Shown piece after piece: positions 1 to 8,921 of a stretch of DNA of 64,000 bases. Positions within the stretch are counted from its first letter, which is position 1. Each line of letters starts with the position of its first letter. The stretch comes from Pedobacter frigiditerrae (GTDB taxonomy: Bacteria > Bacteroidota > Bacteroidia > Sphingobacteriales > Sphingobacteriaceae), in assembly GCF_032678705.1 (NCBI RefSeq), contig NZ_JAVTSS010000002.1:1240001-1304000 (forward strand), given 5' to 3'. The notes under the pieces were generated by a model, which did no database searches, had not been told where the DNA came from, and saw nothing but the letters and a program-made list of their open reading frames with translations. Position numbers and translations under genes: made by a program.

Positions 1-227
1 AAATAACAACCGAACTCGGTGATGTTATCTATTTGAACAGTGGCGATTGGGTAGAAAGTTTAACTGCTTTGGAGTATGCAAACAAAGAGTGGAAAATATT
101 TAGATACAACCACAAGGATTTCGAAAAAGATGAGGTTGAATTAGGGGAGTTGTCTGATAGCGAGGATTTACATAGCAAGCTAAATATTAACACCTTATTA
201 GAAAAGATTAAATTGGAGATTGTGTAG
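1..227 (+). CDS. C-terminal end of an LpxH-like UDP-2,3-diacylglucosamine diphosphatase (5' truncated by window)
   Basis: An open frame enters from the window edge (first full codon at 3) and stops at 225-227; there is no in-frame stop before it. The visible 74 residues carry a Gly-Asp-Trp-Val-Glu segment followed by a Thr-Ala-Leu, as found near the C-terminus of calcineurin-like phosphatases annotated as UDP-2,3-diacylglucosamine diphosphatases in Bacteroidota, which act in lipid A synthesis. The metal-binding N-terminal part lies outside the window, so the family call is from the tail only. An internal TTG at 33 could be read as a start, but the similarity extends upstream of it. It is followed after 28 bases by a glycosyltransferase on the same strand. 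Confidence 0.6.
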   Translation, partial: ITTELGDVIYLNSGDWVESLTALEYANKEWKIFRYNHKDFEKDEVELGELSDSEDLHSKLNINTLLEKIKLEIV

Positions 228-255
228 AGCAAAAAAATACAGATATTAGCCAACG

Positions 256-1242
256 ATGAAGATACTTTACGCCATACAAGGCACCGGAAATGGACACGTT
301 AGCAGAGCAAGGGAAATCGTTCCGTTATTGCAAAAGCATGGCGATTTAGATATCTTAATTTCGGGTACACAAGCGGATGTAAAATTGGCTCAAGAAGTTA
401 AATTTCAACTGCATGGTTTCAGTTTTATTTTTGGTAAAAAAGGTGGGGTAGACCATTTCAAGACTTGGAAGAATATGAATTTATTTCGTTTCAAGAAAGA
501 CATGAGTGCTGTACCACTTAAAGACTATAACCTTATCATTAACGATTTTGAACCTGTAACTGCTTGGGCTTGCAAAAGTCAGGGCATAGAAAGTGTTTCT
601 CTTAGTCACCAAGCTTCTTTCAAATCTAAAAAAGTACCTAGACCCAGAACCATTGATTGGGGTAAGTTAATATTAAGTCGCTATGCGCCAACAACTCATC
701 ACATTGGCTTTCATTTCGAAAGATACGATGACTTTATTTACACACCAGTAATAAGAAGTGAAATAAGAGAATTGGTGAACACAAATTTAGGACATTATAC
801 CGTTTATCTTCCCGCCATAGACGATAGGGATTTAGTAAAATTACTTAAACTAATTCCCTCAGTCCGCTGGGAGGTTTTCTCAAAACATACAAAAACGGGT
901 TATAACGATGGAAATGTTTTTGTTGAACCAGTAAACAATATAAAATTTAATCAAAGTATGGCCAGTTCTGCTGGGCTATTTACTGGCGGAGGTTTTGAGG
1001 GGCCAGCAGAGGCATTATTTCTAGGGAAAAAGCTGCTGGTGGCGCCAATGAGATTTCAATACGAACAACAGTGTAATGCCTATGCGCTAAAGGAGCTAGG
1101 TTTGCCAGTGATCTGGGGTAGCAATAGAAATTGGTTGCCTATTTTAAAAGGTTTTGTAGCCAATACACAATCACATCAATTTAACTTCCCAGACGAAACT
1201 GCGGAAATTGTGGCTAATGTGGTAAACAAGTATGCAAGGTAA
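256..1242 (+). CDS. GT-B fold glycosyltransferase (MurG/MGT-like)
   Basis: A 328-residue protein starting with a GT-B type Rossmann motif (Gly-Thr-Gly-Asn-Gly-His near residues 9-14) and carrying a C-terminal donor-site segment (Gly-Gly-Gly-Phe-Glu-Gly-Pro-Ala-Glu-Ala, about residues 243-252) typical of the MurG/UDP-glucuronosyltransferase-like group. It should transfer a sugar from a nucleotide donor at the cytoplasmic face of the membrane. No signal peptide or membrane segment is seen. It directly follows the LpxH-like gene, which suggests a role in lipid or lipid A-linked sugar modification; the acceptor cannot be told from the sequence. Confidence 0.75.
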   Translation: MKILYAIQGTGNGHVSRAREIVPLLQKHGDLDILISGTQADVKLAQEVKFQLHGFSFIFGKKGGVDHFKTWKNMNLFRFKKDMSAVPLKDYNLIINDFEPVTAWACKSQGIESVSLSHQASFKSKKVPRPRTIDWGKLILSRYAPTTHHIGFHFERYDDFIYTPVIRSEIRELVNTNLGHYTVYLPAIDDRDLVKLLKLIPSVRWEVFSKHTKTGYNDGNVFVEPVNNIKFNQSMASSAGLFTGGGFEGPAEALFLGKKLLVAPMRFQYEQQCNAYALKELGLPVIWGSNRNWLPILKGFVANTQSHQFNFPDETAEIVANVVNKYAR

Positions 1243-1271
1243 GTTATTAATTTCTCCCACAAAGTAACGTT

Positions 1272-1375
1272 ATTCCCTCGCAGGAGGGAATCGTAATGCG
1301 GTTTTTAAAGCGTTTTACAATTCCCCTCCATTGGAGGGGTGGATGCGCAGCAGACGGGGTGGTTTTAAATCAAAG
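1272..1375. repeat. Intergenic palindromic repeats, GAGGGAAT hairpin and CCCCTCC palindrome
   Basis: The 258-base gap between two same-strand genes holds an 8-bp perfect hairpin (1272-1279 with 1284-1291, 4-base loop) and a second palindrome (CCCCTCC at 1323-1329 with GGAGGGG at 1333-1339) followed by a GGGGTGGTTTT tail ending at 1365. This second unit resembles a repeat family scattered between genes of Sphingobacteriaceae and relatives (from memory). Neither hairpin is followed by a clean T-run, so it is annotated as a repeat, not a terminator. Confidence 0.5.
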
Positions 1376-1500
1376 TATCCGCTAGCCAACTATCCTTCCA
1401 ACGATATAGTTTACATCGAGAGCAATCTATCAAGAATCTTCAATCAGTTGTAATCAAATTAGCGATAAATTTTTCTTTACTTTGCCGTTATTAAATCGGC

Positions 1501-2481
1501 ATGATCAATCAGTTTCGAAATCTAAATCCATTAAACTTAATATTGCTTGCAGCATATACTGTTTTTATGCGATTGGCTATTTTTATAAATATGCCAGAAA
1601 AATTAAACTTTGAGTTTCTGGAACCTTACGCCAAGTTTTTTATCCAAATTCCGTTGTCAAACAGTTTTTCGCCAACTACAAATATATTTTTTGCTACAAT
1701 CATCGTATTTATCCAAGCCTTATTGTTCAATAGAATAATCAATAACCATGGCCTTTTAGCAAAACCAAGTTACTTGCCAGCTCTATTATACATTACAGGA
1801 TCTAGTTTATTTTTGCAGTTTTTAATATTAAGTCCGCCCCTTATTTGTAATTTTTTACTGATCTGGGTTATGGATAAATTTCTAAAGATCGGCAAAACGC
1901 CAAACGCCATGATGACCATGTTCGACGTGGGAATGATCATCGCCTTTGGGACCCTAATTTATTTCCCTTTTATTGTCTTGTTGATCATGTTATGGTTAAG
2001 CTTATTGCTATACCGTTCTTTTAATTGGAGAGAATGGATTGCTGGGTTTATTGGTTTTTTGACCATATTTTTCTTCATTGCAGTTTTTTATTACTGGAAT
2101 GATAACATCACTCAGTTTTATAAAATTTGGCGCCCATTAACTAACCTTTTCCCCTCTAATCTTCAAATTAAATACAATGATTATTTGGTGCTAATTCCTG
2201 TAAGTGTAATTATGGTATTGGCCGCTTTACAGTTAAGAGAAAATTTCTTTAGGAGTTTTATCAGTACAAGAAAGGCTTTTCAGATGTTGTTTTTTATGTT
2301 TGTGGTGGCCATCATTAGTTTTTATACCAAACCAGATTTTAGGCTCTATCATTTTTTATTAAGTGTTCCACCTGGAGCAGTTTTGTTGGCCTATTACTTC
2401 TCAAATGCTAAAAAACGTTGGTTCTATGAATCCTTATTTGTGGTATTAGTTCTGTCAATACAGTATTTTTTATTCGTTTAA
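1501..2481 (+). CDS. Polytopic membrane protein, DUF6427-like
   Basis: A 326-residue, strongly hydrophobic protein with about nine to ten predicted membrane spans spread over its whole length, and few charged loops. The N-terminal segment (Asn-Pro-Leu-Asn-Leu) and the placement just before coaX fit the DUF6427 family of Bacteroidota inner membrane proteins. No catalytic motif is visible and no function is known to me. The ATG at 1501 follows a TTTACTTTG-type box at about 1474-1482, which may be its promoter element. It is separated from coaX by 98 bases that contain a better promoter match, so the two may be transcribed separately. Confidence 0.6.
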   Translation: MINQFRNLNPLNLILLAAYTVFMRLAIFINMPEKLNFEFLEPYAKFFIQIPLSNSFSPTTNIFFATIIVFIQALLFNRIINNHGLLAKPSYLPALLYITGSSLFLQFLILSPPLICNFLLIWVMDKFLKIGKTPNAMMTMFDVGMIIAFGTLIYFPFIVLLIMLWLSLLLYRSFNWREWIAGFIGFLTIFFFIAVFYYWNDNITQFYKIWRPLTNLFPSNLQIKYNDYLVLIPVSVIMVLAALQLRENFFRSFISTRKAFQMLFFMFVVAIISFYTKPDFRLYHFLLSVPPGAVLLAYYFSNAKKRWFYESLFVVLVLSIQYFLFV

Positions 2482-2503
2482 CCTTTTTTAACAATTTCAC
2501 ACC

Positions 2504-2532
2504 TTGAAACTAGCTAAAGATTAATAGCTTTG
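2504..2532 (+). promoter_or_regulatory. Candidate Bacteroidota-type promoter for coaX operon
   Basis: TAGCTTTG at 2525-2532 matches the TAnnTTTG minus-7 consensus exactly, and TTG at 2504-2506 sits 18 bases upstream as a partial minus-33 box (consensus TTTG). It lies 48 bases before the coaX start. Consensus match only. Confidence 0.45.
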
Positions 2533-2579
2533 TGTCGTGAAGTTTGGCATTTACCGTATTGTTTTTAGCCTAGATTTTA

Positions 2580-3317
2580 ATGCGTAATCTGGTAATCGAC
2601 ATAGGAAACACAAATAGTAAGCTGGCAGTTTTTAAGGAAAAAGAGCTGGTTCATTTTGAGCGATTGAAAGAATTGAATCAAATTGAACTAACAAAATTGA
2701 TTGAAAAATATCAAATCAAAAATGCTACAGTTTCAAGTGTTAATAAAGATGTTGAACAACTTGGAGCGTTTTTGAAACAATCAGTAAATTATCTGCCTTT
2801 TACCACGAAAAATATTGGCGGTATAAAAAACAACTATCAAACGCTAAATACATTAGGTTTAGATAGATGGGCGAAAGTAATTGCAGCTTATAAACTCTAC
2901 TTTGGAGAAAACTGCCTAATGATAGATGCAGGAACTTGTATCACTTATGATGTTTTAACTGCAAACAGCGAATACTTTGGAGGAAGTATTAGTTTGGGTA
3001 TAAGAATGAGGTTTGAAGCCTTAAATCATTATACTGGAAGATTGCCATTAATAGATTGGAATAAAGAGGAAACTGATATCCCTAATGGAAATGACACTCA
3101 AAATGCGATTAGAAACGGTGTTTTACAGGGCGTTTTAAACGAAGTTGAAGGATTTATAGCAATTGAAAATAAGAAAAACAAAGGCCTCAAAGTAATTATT
3201 ACTGGAGGTGATGCAGATTTTTTGAACAAACAATTAAAAAACAGCATCTTTGCCACCCAAATTATACATGAACCATATTTGGTTTTAAAAGGATTAAATG
3301 AAGTTATTACATTATAA
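2580..3317 (+). CDS. coaX: Type III pantothenate kinase
   Basis: Phosphorylates pantothenate, the first step of coenzyme A synthesis, in the cytoplasm. The 245-residue length fits the family. The N-terminal ASKHA phosphate motif Asp-Ile-Gly-Asn-Thr-Asn is at residues 6-11, the Gly-Leu-Asp-Arg-Trp segment lies near residue 97, and Asp-Ala-Gly-Thr-Cys-Ile-Thr near 116-122 corresponds to the conserved Asp-Ala-Gly-Thr block. A C-terminal Gly-Gly-Asp-Ala is also present. It is followed, one base after its stop, by an outer membrane protein gene, so the two are almost certainly co-transcribed. Confidence 0.93.
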   Translation: MRNLVIDIGNTNSKLAVFKEKELVHFERLKELNQIELTKLIEKYQIKNATVSSVNKDVEQLGAFLKQSVNYLPFTTKNIGGIKNNYQTLNTLGLDRWAKVIAAYKLYFGENCLMIDAGTCITYDVLTANSEYFGGSISLGIRMRFEALNHYTGRLPLIDWNKEETDIPNGNDTQNAIRNGVLQGVLNEVEGFIAIENKKNKGLKVIITGGDADFLNKQLKNSIFATQIIHEPYLVLKGLNEVITL

Positions 3318-3318
3318 T

Positions 3319-4629
3319 ATGTACCAAAGATTAAAATATACGTTTGCAGTTTGTCTATTATTAACAAGCATTATTGCAAATGCACAAGTTACCACACAGT
3401 CTCCATATTCAAGATTTGGCGTTGGAAATATTAAAGGTGGTTCGTTGCCAATGTTTAGAGCAATGGGTGGTTTATCAACTGGAATATTCAGAACTAACTA
3501 TTTCAATAACATCAATATTCAAAACCCTGCATCTTATGCAGGTACTGCCATTACAACTGTAGATATGGGGTTAAGCGGTAGTTTCACAGAGTTAAAAAAC
3601 AGTTCCCAAACTGAACAAAGTTTTAACTCAACCTTAAGTCATATTGCCTTTGCCTTTCCATTGTCTAGAAAATCTGGTTTAAGCTTCGGTATTTTACCTT
3701 ACTCTGAATTAGGGTATAATTTTAAAAATACAGTGAAAGTGGGTACTACTACCGCTAATACTAAAACAGTAGATTATGAATATCTAGGTGAAGGCGGCTT
3801 AACAAAAGCCTATTTAGGTTATGGCGTTCAATTTGGAGATCATTTCAGAATTGGTGCTAATGCGGAATATTTATTCGGAAATCTTACAGAGAATAGGTCT
3901 ACAGAATATGTACAAGAACCTGGTGCAATAAATTCACGCTTACAATCAAAAAATAGTGTAGGTGGTTTAGCTTTCACCTATGGTGCACAATATGATTTCA
4001 ATCTAGGCAATAAAACATCATTGGTGTTAGGTTATTCAGGTTCTTCTAATTCGAGAATAAACTCTAAGAAAACTCAAGTTGCCACACAATATTTTAATGA
4101 TGCCAATGGCGATGAGCAAACTGCTTTGGATACCTTATTATTTGTAGAAAATAGTCCAACAAACTTAAAATTGCCTTTAATTCATAATTTTGGTTTTAGT
4201 ATCGTAAAAGAAAACAAATGGTTAATTGGAGCAGATTATAGAATGGGCAAATGGTCTGAATTAAGTATAGACAAAATAAATCAAGGTTTACAAGATACTT
4301 ATGGAGTATCTGTTGGAGGTCAATATACACCAGACATTACTTCCATTAGCGGTTATTTTAAAAGAGTAGATTACCGTTTAGGGTTTTCATACGATAAAAC
4401 ATATATTCAACTGAATAAGCAAGATGTGAAACAAATGGCAGTTACGCTTGGAGTAGGCTTACCCTTATCTTCTTATTCAAGAGGTTCTATTTACAGAATG
4501 AATTTAAGTGCAGAGTTAGGGAAAAGGGGGAATACCAACAATGGGTTATTACAAGAAAAATACCTTAACATTCACTTAGGATTTGCACTTAATACTAATA
4601 GCTGGTTCCAAAGGTTTAGGTTTGATTAA
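3319..4629 (+). CDS. Putative beta-barrel outer membrane protein
   Basis: 436 residues with a signal peptide of about 22 residues (Met-Tyr-Gln-Arg-Leu-Lys then a hydrophobic core ending Ala-Asn-Ala) and a body of alternating aromatic and polar stretches ending in Phe-Arg-Phe-Asp, consistent with an outer membrane beta-barrel. The ATG at 3319 was chosen over 3298 because it begins directly at the signal peptide and avoids a 20-base overlap with coaX. Its last base is the first of the next gene (TAATG overlap). The position between coaX and lptC is a recurrent Bacteroidota arrangement as I recall it. Ligand and function are unknown. Confidence 0.7.
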   Translation: MYQRLKYTFAVCLLLTSIIANAQVTTQSPYSRFGVGNIKGGSLPMFRAMGGLSTGIFRTNYFNNINIQNPASYAGTAITTVDMGLSGSFTELKNSSQTEQSFNSTLSHIAFAFPLSRKSGLSFGILPYSELGYNFKNTVKVGTTTANTKTVDYEYLGEGGLTKAYLGYGVQFGDHFRIGANAEYLFGNLTENRSTEYVQEPGAINSRLQSKNSVGGLAFTYGAQYDFNLGNKTSLVLGYSGSSNSRINSKKTQVATQYFNDANGDEQTALDTLLFVENSPTNLKLPLIHNFGFSIVKENKWLIGADYRMGKWSELSIDKINQGLQDTYGVSVGGQYTPDITSISGYFKRVDYRLGFSYDKTYIQLNKQDVKQMAVTLGVGLPLSSYSRGSIYRMNLSAELGKRGNTNNGLLQEKYLNIHLGFALNTNSWFQRFRFD

Positions 4630-5207
4630 TGAAAGCTTCGGATATTAAATCTGGTCTCCATTTAATTTTTACACTTGCAATAATCTTGCTCATGTCGTCA
4701 TGTAATGATGATGATATGAAAAATGTCTCTTCAGTTTCTTCTAAACAAATAACCTTAAGTAAAGACAGAACCTATGGTGCCGAGATAATTTATAGTGATT
4801 CTGCTAAAGTAAAAGCAAAAGGTTATGCGCCAATTTACGATAAAGTTGTTCCGTCTCAAGGGGCGAGTTATAACGAAATGCCAAGCGGTGTAAAAATCCA
4901 ATTCTTTGATGAGTTTTTAAAACCCACAGGAACCATCAAGTCTGATTATGCCATTAATAAAGAAATTGAAAAAATAACCATTTTTAGAAGGAACGTAATT
5001 ATTGTTACAGATAAAATTACTTTCACCACGGAAGAGCTAACTTGGGATGAAAACAAACGGATGTATTTTTCTCCCTCTGGAACAGTTACCACTAAAGATG
5101 GGAACGTGTTAAATGGAGCGGCGTTTTCCGCACCTCAAGATTTAAGTACTTATACCATTCATGATGGGACGGGGCAGGGTTATGTAAAAGGCGATTTAGG
5201 GCAATAA
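4629..5207 (+). CDS. lptC: LptC-like LPS export periplasmic lipoprotein
   Basis: A 192-residue protein with a lipoprotein signal peptide (Leu-Met-Ser-Ser-Cys, lipidated Cys25) followed by the small beta-rich region expected of LptC: repeated strands such as Gly-Ala-Glu-Ile-Ile-Tyr-Ser-Asp-Ser-Ala and Ile-Thr-Ile-Phe-Arg-Arg-Asn-Val. LptC passes lipopolysaccharide from the LptB2FG transporter to LptA. Classical LptC has a membrane helix; many Bacteroidota versions are lipoproteins like this. It overlaps the preceding outer membrane protein gene by one base and precedes a PpiD-like gene. Sequence divergence in this family keeps the call below certainty. Confidence 0.75.
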   Translation: MKASDIKSGLHLIFTLAIILLMSSCNDDDMKNVSSVSSKQITLSKDRTYGAEIIYSDSAKVKAKGYAPIYDKVVPSQGASYNEMPSGVKIQFFDEFLKPTGTIKSDYAINKEIEKITIFRRNVIIVTDKITFTTEELTWDENKRMYFSPSGTVTTKDGNVLNGAAFSAPQDLSTYTIHDGTGQGYVKGDLGQ

Positions 5208-5339
5208 TTCAGGTGTTTAAAGAGGCACTATCTACTTAGTTTTCAAGGGCAAAATCAAATAAAATTAATATTTTCAAATTAGTTCCAAATTTGTATCTTG
5301 CGCCCTCTTAAAAAAATAAAAAATAAGAATAATAATAAT

Positions 5340-7430
5340 ATGGGAGTAATGACATTCATGCGTACCAAGATGGGATATTTTCTAGTAGGAGGTATTGCAG
5401 TGGTATTAGCGTTATTTGTTTTGGAGCCTTTGCTACAACAAGGTACAGCGATTTTTGGCGCATCTAGAAATTCAGTTGGAGAGATTGATGGAAAAGAAAT
5501 TAAATACGAAGAATTTAATCCAAAGGTTGAACAAAGTCTAGCACAATTTAGACAACAATATGGTTCAAACATCAACCCTCAAATGCAAGCTATGGCTATT
5601 GATAATGCTTGGCAAGCCGAGGTTGGAGAGATCCTTTTAGGGAAAGAGTATGCTAGATTAGGGTTAATTGTTAGCGGAGATGAATTGTATGACCTAATTA
5701 ATGGTGAAAGACCAAGTCAATTAATTCTTCAGAATTTTTCTGATCAACAAACAGGACAATTAGATCGTAATGGTTTAATGAGTTCTTTAAAGGCAAGAGA
5801 ATCGAACCCAGAGCTTAAAACAAAATGGTTGCAGTTAGAGGATCAGATTGAGAAACAAGCTTTACAACAAAAGTATGCCAACTTAATTCGTAACTCTGTT
5901 TATGTGTCTACTTTAGAAGCTGCTGATGAGTATAACAACCGTAATAAATTGGCGAGTTTTAAATACGTAAATTTAGACTATAGCTCTATTTTAGATAAGG
6001 ATGTTAAGATTACTGATGAAGATTATCAAGCTTATTATGATGCTAACAAAAAACGCTTCGATAATCCTACAGAAACCCGTGGATTTGAGTATGTTTCTTT
6101 TAGCATTAAACCAACCAAGGCTGATACAGCAGTTGTTAAAGCTCAGGTAGATAAACTAGCAGCTGATTTTAAAACTACACCAAACGACTCGTTGTTTGCG
6201 GCAAATAATTCTGATGTAAAAGTTCCTTACACTTACCTTTCAAAAGGAAAATTAGATCCAGCGGTTGATTCAGTAATATTCAACTATCCAGCAGGAAGTT
6301 TTTATGGACCAGTATTCTCCGGAAACTCTTATAAATTAATTAAAGTTATAGATAGCCGTTTCTCACCAGATTCTGTTAAAGCTAGTAATATCCTATTAGA
6401 TCCAAGTAAATTAGGTGGAGAGGCAAATGCTTATAAATTAGCAGATTCACTTAAGAAAGCTATACAAGGTGGAGCGAGTTTTGCTAAATTTGCTGATACT
6501 TATAATACAGATGCAAGTAAAGGAAAAGGGGGCGATTTAGGAACTTTTGCTCGTGGTACGATGGTGCCTGAGTTTGAGAATGCCGCTTTTAATGGTCAAA
6601 CTGGAGATCTTAAAATAATTAAATCTCAATTCGGCATCCACATTCTTAAAATTGAAAAGCAAGTAGGTTCTTCAAAAGTTGTTAAATTAGCCTATATAGA
6701 GAAATCTTTAGCACCGAGTGAAAAAACCAGACAAACAGCTTATAAAAAAGCAACTACATTTTTAGCAGACGTTAAAGCTGATACTTTTAAAGACTTAGCT
6801 AAAAAAAGTGGTTATACGATAGCATTAGCTGATAAAGTTACAGCAACTCAAGGATTTGCTCCAGGTTTAGATAACCCACGTCCATTAATTAAAGATGCGT
6901 ATGCTGCCGAAAAAGGTGATGTATTACCAACAGTATATTCAATGGATAACGCTTACGTTGTTGCTCACCTAACAGATGTAATGCCTAAAGGCCAATTATC
7001 TTTAGAGGATGTGAAAAAACAAATTCAACCAATGGTGATGAATGCAGTTAAAGCTAAAATGCTAACTGAAAAGTTCAATAAAGCTTTAGGCGGATCTATT
7101 GATCAAGTTGCTGCTAAATTAGGTAAAACTGCAATGCCAGTTCAAAATATGGTGTTTGCAAATCCAATTATTCCAGGTTTAGCTCAAGAAAACAAAGTGG
7201 TAGGTGCGGTATTTGGATCACAAGTTGGTAAAGTATCTAAGCCAATTGAGGGCGATAAAGGTGTATATGTGTTTGCTGTACAAGGTTTCACAAGCCCTGC
7301 TCCAATGGCAAATACATTTAAGCAAAAAGAAACAATGATATTGGGCGTTACACAACGCTCTTTAGGTGCAGCTTTCCAAGCATTGCAAGAGAAAACTGAG
7401 ATAAAAGACAATAGGGTGAAATTCTATTAA
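5340..7430 (+). CDS. PpiD/SurA-like peptidylprolyl isomerase, membrane-anchored
   Basis: 696 residues from the ATG at 5340. A single N-terminal membrane segment (about residues 11-29) anchors it in the inner membrane with the rest in the periplasm. A SurA_N-like region follows, then one parvulin (PpiC) domain at about 344-443, with the Gly-Gly-Asp-Leu-Gly and Gly-Ile-His-Ile-Leu-Lys motifs, and a long C-terminal region. This matches PpiD-type chaperones for outer membrane protein folding. The upstream in-frame ATG at 5298 was rejected because it adds 14 Lys/Asn-rich residues ahead of the anchor; the chosen start is preceded by an AATAATAAT leader. It ends at a strong terminator. Confidence 0.88.
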   Translation: MGVMTFMRTKMGYFLVGGIAVVLALFVLEPLLQQGTAIFGASRNSVGEIDGKEIKYEEFNPKVEQSLAQFRQQYGSNINPQMQAMAIDNAWQAEVGEILLGKEYARLGLIVSGDELYDLINGERPSQLILQNFSDQQTGQLDRNGLMSSLKARESNPELKTKWLQLEDQIEKQALQQKYANLIRNSVYVSTLEAADEYNNRNKLASFKYVNLDYSSILDKDVKITDEDYQAYYDANKKRFDNPTETRGFEYVSFSIKPTKADTAVVKAQVDKLAADFKTTPNDSLFAANNSDVKVPYTYLSKGKLDPAVDSVIFNYPAGSFYGPVFSGNSYKLIKVIDSRFSPDSVKASNILLDPSKLGGEANAYKLADSLKKAIQGGASFAKFADTYNTDASKGKGGDLGTFARGTMVPEFENAAFNGQTGDLKIIKSQFGIHILKIEKQVGSSKVVKLAYIEKSLAPSEKTRQTAYKKATTFLADVKADTFKDLAKKSGYTIALADKVTATQGFAPGLDNPRPLIKDAYAAEKGDVLPTVYSMDNAYVVAHLTDVMPKGQLSLEDVKKQIQPMVMNAVKAKMLTEKFNKALGGSIDQVAAKLGKTAMPVQNMVFANPIIPGLAQENKVVGAVFGSQVGKVSKPIEGDKGVYVFAVQGFTSPAPMANTFKQKETMILGVTQRSLGAAFQALQEKTEIKDNRVKFY

Positions 7431-7450
7431 TCTTTATTACGTAATTTTGT

Positions 7451-7487
7451 AACCGTCCCGACTATACATCGGGGCGGTTTTTTATTT
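7451..7487 (+). terminator. Rho-independent terminator after the PpiD-like gene
   Basis: An 11-bp stem (7451-7461 with 7469-7479; one G-T wobble) with a 7-base loop, followed by a T-rich run at 7478-7487. It starts 20 bases after the stop at 7430 and ends eight bases before the next gene. Confidence 0.88.
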
Positions 7488-7494
7488 TAAAGCC

Positions 7495-8010
7495 ATGGAC
7501 ATTCAAGAGAACATTGTAAATAAGGTAGCTTCTAGTGGTTTAATCACCTTAAATCTGGAAGAATATTTCCACAAAGGGGAACGTTTGGTGTATGATATTA
7601 AAGACAATCTTTTTCACGGACTGATTTTAAAAGAACAAGACTTTAGGGCGTTTATCAAGGAACACAATTGGGAGCAGTATAAAGATAAAAATATAGCTAT
7701 TACTTGCAGTGCAGATGCGATTGTGCCAACTTGGGCATATATGTTATTAGCAAATAGGTTTAAGCCATTTGCCAATGAAGTGGTATTTGGCAGCTTAGAA
7801 ACACTTGAAGCAGTTCTTTACACTAAAGCTTTGTCGAAAATTGACATCAATTCATTTGCGGGGGAAAGAGTAGTAATTAAAGGCTGTGCGGATATAGATG
7901 TGCCAGTTTCTGCCTATGTGGAAATCACAGCATTACTTACGCCGATAGCTAAAAGCATCATGTATGGTGAGCCATGCTCTACTGTGCCAATCTTTAAAAG
8001 GAAAGATTAA
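7495..8010 (+). CDS. DUF2480 family protein
   Basis: A 171-residue soluble protein matching the DUF2480 family of Bacteroidota in length and in its segments Tyr-Asp-Ile-Lys-Asp (about 34-38), a Val-Pro-Thr-Trp-Ala-Tyr-Met-Leu motif near 80, and a C-terminal Gly-Glu-Pro-Cys-Ser-Thr-Val-Pro. The Cys residues (65, 123 and 160) and the conserved Glu and His could suggest metal or cofactor binding but no known active site is visible. No signal peptide. It lies directly after a terminator, so it needs its own promoter, which would have to lie within the terminator region. Confidence 0.75.
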   Translation: MDIQENIVNKVASSGLITLNLEEYFHKGERLVYDIKDNLFHGLILKEQDFRAFIKEHNWEQYKDKNIAITCSADAIVPTWAYMLLANRFKPFANEVVFGSLETLEAVLYTKALSKIDINSFAGERVVIKGCADIDVPVSAYVEITALLTPIAKSIMYGEPCSTVPIFKRKD

Positions 8011-8044
8011 CAAATTTGGATTGCTTTTTGTTTGCATAACAAAT

Positions 8045-8815
8045 ATGAAAAGACTCACGCTAATTTTCGCCCTTTCCTTACTAAGCATAGCTAGCTTTGC
8101 TCAGGAACTACCTCTAAAAAAAGACCCCATTTTTAAAGAAGGGGAAGTATTGCAGTATAAACTGAAATATGGATTTATAACAGCTGCTGAAGCTACCATT
8201 AAAGTAGTAGCAACTGATGTAAAGTTTGATAATAAGCCAACTTATAGATTAGTAGTAGACGCAGAAACCTCAGGCACATTTGATATCTTTTATAAAGTAA
8301 GGGATCATTATGATTCTTATATTGATAAAACAGACTTAACGCCTTATTTCTATCAAGAAAATATACGCGAAGCAAGTTACCGACGTCAGGATAAGGCAAG
8401 GTTTTATCAAGATTCAAAAAAGGTAATCGCTAATAAAGGTACCTTTGCTACACCAACTACCCAAACATTTGATTTGGTTTCGGCCTATTATTTTGCAAGG
8501 AGTTTAGATATATCGAAACTAAAAATTGGGGAAGTCTTTAAGCTTAACTACTTTTTAGGTGATGAAATTTCTCAATTAGAGATAGCCTATGTGGGTAAGG
8601 AGACCATCAAAAGTAAGTTAGGAAATATCAGGTGCCTAAAATTTAGCCCATCTATTAAGCCAGGGCGTATCTTTAAAAAAGACAGTAAACTTTATCTTTG
8701 GATTACTGATGATGGCAACAGGGTGCCCGTAAAGGCTAACGTAGAAATATTGGTGGGCTCAGTAACATTAGAAATTAAATCAGCCGAAGGGTTAAAATAT
8801 CCGATAGGGAAATAG
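8045..8815 (+). CDS. DUF3108 periplasmic protein
   Basis: 256 residues with a clear signal peptide (Met-Lys-Arg then a hydrophobic stretch to Ser-Phe-Ala-Gln), followed by the beta-rich DUF3108 domain: Glu-Gly-Glu-Val-Leu-Gln-Tyr-Lys-Leu-Lys-Tyr-Gly-Phe near residues 34-46 and a C-terminal Leu-Trp-Ile-Thr-Asp-Asp-Gly-Asn-Arg-Val-Pro. The family is thought to sit in the periplasm or at the outer membrane; the exact role is unknown. The ATG at 8045 is chosen because an earlier start at 7964 would put 27 residues ahead of the signal peptide and overlap the DUF2480 gene. Confidence 0.8.
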   Translation: MKRLTLIFALSLLSIASFAQELPLKKDPIFKEGEVLQYKLKYGFITAAEATIKVVATDVKFDNKPTYRLVVDAETSGTFDIFYKVRDHYDSYIDKTDLTPYFYQENIREASYRRQDKARFYQDSKKVIANKGTFATPTTQTFDLVSAYYFARSLDISKLKIGEVFKLNYFLGDEISQLEIAYVGKETIKSKLGNIRCLKFSPSIKPGRIFKKDSKLYLWITDDGNRVPVKANVEILVGSVTLEIKSAEGLKYPIGK

Positions 8816-8827
8816 GGAGATAAGTAG

Positions 8828-8916
8828 GTAAGTTGTTTAGCTGGTAAGATGTATTTTACAAATCAACAACTCCCCAACTTCACAAATTAAATGACTTACC
8901 AAATAAACAACTTAAC
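8828..8916. repeat. Intergenic inverted repeat with 21-base arms
   Basis: Arms at 8828-8848 and 8896-8916 are reverse complements at about 18 of 21 positions, with a loop of roughly 47 bases. The right arm ends six bases before the DUF3109 start codon. Not followed by a T-run, so it looks like a mobile palindrome or mRNA leader structure, not a terminator. Confidence 0.5.
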
Positions 8917-8921
8917 AAGAA

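Noticed and set aside
1272..1291. GAGGGAAT hairpin as a terminator for the glycosyltransferase gene
   Set aside because: No T-run follows; it looks like a repeat.
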